Assembly (NCBI GenBank): GCA_028825345.1
Contig: JAPKAJ010000034.1
Location: 1 to 13,791, forward strand
From: Arenicellales bacterium
GTDB taxonomy: Bacteria; Pseudomonadota; Gammaproteobacteria; Arenicellales; UBA868
DNA length: 13,791 nt
Direction: 5' to 3'
Positions 13,502 to 13,791 of this stretch are shown here, one piece after another; position 1 is the first letter of the stretch; every line of letters starts with the position of its first letter. The notes beneath the pieces were generated by a model. It searched no databases. It saw only the letters and a program-made list of their open reading frames with translations, and was not told the DNA's origin. The translations under genes and the position numbers were made by a program.

Positions 13502-13791
13502 ATGATTGACAGTATCGCCTGCAGTTTCAGTATTACAGGGCAGGGGCCTGCACTGTTTTTGATCCATGGCATCGGCGCGTCGCGCCAGACCTGGCATAAG
13601 GCTCTGCCATCTCTCGCTGCGCATTTCACAGTGGTGACTTACGACCTGCGTGGTCATGGCGAGTCGCCTTTGCCAGATGGCGATTTTGTGTTGGATGATC
13701 TGGTTGAGGATCTGGAGAAAGTGCGCCAGCGCAGTGGTTTTGAGCAGGCCCATTTTGCCGGTCATTCTCTGGGCGGGATGATTGGCCCGGC
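13502..13791 (+). CDS. Alpha/beta hydrolase, N-terminal part (3' end outside window)
   Basis: An open frame starts at an ATG 7 bp after the tautomerase-like gene and runs off the window after 96 codons. It shows the alpha/beta-hydrolase core: the oxyanion-hole segment F-L-I-H-G-I-G-A-S (19-27), the strand Y-D-L-R-G-H-G-E-S, and the nucleophile elbow A-G-H-S-L-G-G-M with Ser89. The pattern resembles 3-oxoadipate enol-lactonase (PcaD), meta-cleavage-product hydrolases and RutD, all of which act after an oxygenase in ring-degradation routes. The acid and histidine of the triad lie beyond the edge. A GTG at 13487 in the same frame, overlapping the previous gene, is an alternative start; the ATG is preferred because the family fold begins there. 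Confidence 0.8.
   Translation, partial: MIDSIACSFSITGQGPALFLIHGIGASRQTWHKALPSLAAHFTVVTYDLRGHGESPLPDGDFVLDDLVEDLEKVRQRSGFEQAHFAGHSLGGMIGP

Noticed and set aside
13193..13765. 190-residue open frame on the minus strand at the right end
   Set aside because: It covers three better supported plus-strand genes (LLM end, tautomerase-like, alpha/beta hydrolase) and has no recognisable domain.
4759..13791. A Rut (uracil degradation) operon
   Set aside because: An LLM oxygenase, Rid protein and alpha/beta hydrolase are present, but RutB, RutE, RutF and RutG equivalents are missing, the genes are dispersed, and the Rid and LLM proteins do not look like RutC and RutA.

Overview
The window is a dense bacterial catabolic gene neighbourhood, most likely from a proteobacterium and probably a gammaproteobacterium. 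That placement rests on the Pseudomonas-like AguB and SpuC-type enzymes, the moderate GC content and the short gaps; it is inference, not proof. No RNA genes, insertion sequences, CRISPR arrays or tRNAs were seen. All complete genes have intact reading frames. The window opens inside one gene (an amidohydrolase C-terminus) and closes inside another (an alpha/beta hydrolase N-terminus).

Layout. (A) 1-2221, plus strand: the tail of a metal-dependent amidohydrolase, an FAD-dependent amine oxidase, and a YczE/YitT-type membrane protein. (B) 2178-3086, minus strand: a LysR-type regulator whose 3' end overlaps the membrane-protein gene by 44 bp. It diverges from region C across a 139 bp AT-rich gap that holds a near-perfect 23 bp palindrome, a good operator candidate. 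(C) 3226-7937, plus strand: an HpaB-type flavin monooxygenase, then four tightly packed genes: a Rid-family protein, a PhyH-type 2-oxoglutarate/Fe(II) oxygenase, a DUF1028 Ntn-hydrolase-like protein and an ArgE/M20 deacylase. The four are separated by 1 nt or overlap by 4 nt. (D) 7966-12139, plus strand: an acetylpolyamine amidohydrolase with all expected catalytic residues, an AT-rich GST-like gene, a class III polyamine-type aminotransferase, and N-carbamoylputrescine amidase (AguB). (E) 12218-13791, plus strand: a luciferase-like flavin monooxygenase, a 4-oxalocrotonate-tautomerase-like protein lacking the catalytic N-terminal proline, and an alpha/beta hydrolase cut by the window edge.

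How the genes may work together. Region D points to polyamines: N-acetylpolyamine and N-carbamoylputrescine can be converted to free amine, then transaminated to an aminoaldehyde. The upstream amine oxidase could act on the same class of substrate. Regions C and E add two flavin monooxygenases, a non-haem iron oxygenase, a Rid protein, two amide-hydrolase-like proteins, a tautomerase-fold protein and an alpha/beta hydrolase. This set resembles pathways that oxidise and open a ring and then release an amine. The best overall inference is an inducible catabolic pathway for an N-acylated or ring-containing amine, possibly a polyamine conjugate, under the LysR regulator. The true substrate cannot be read from the sequence, and no flavin reductase, aldehyde dehydrogenase or dedicated transporter is visible in the window.
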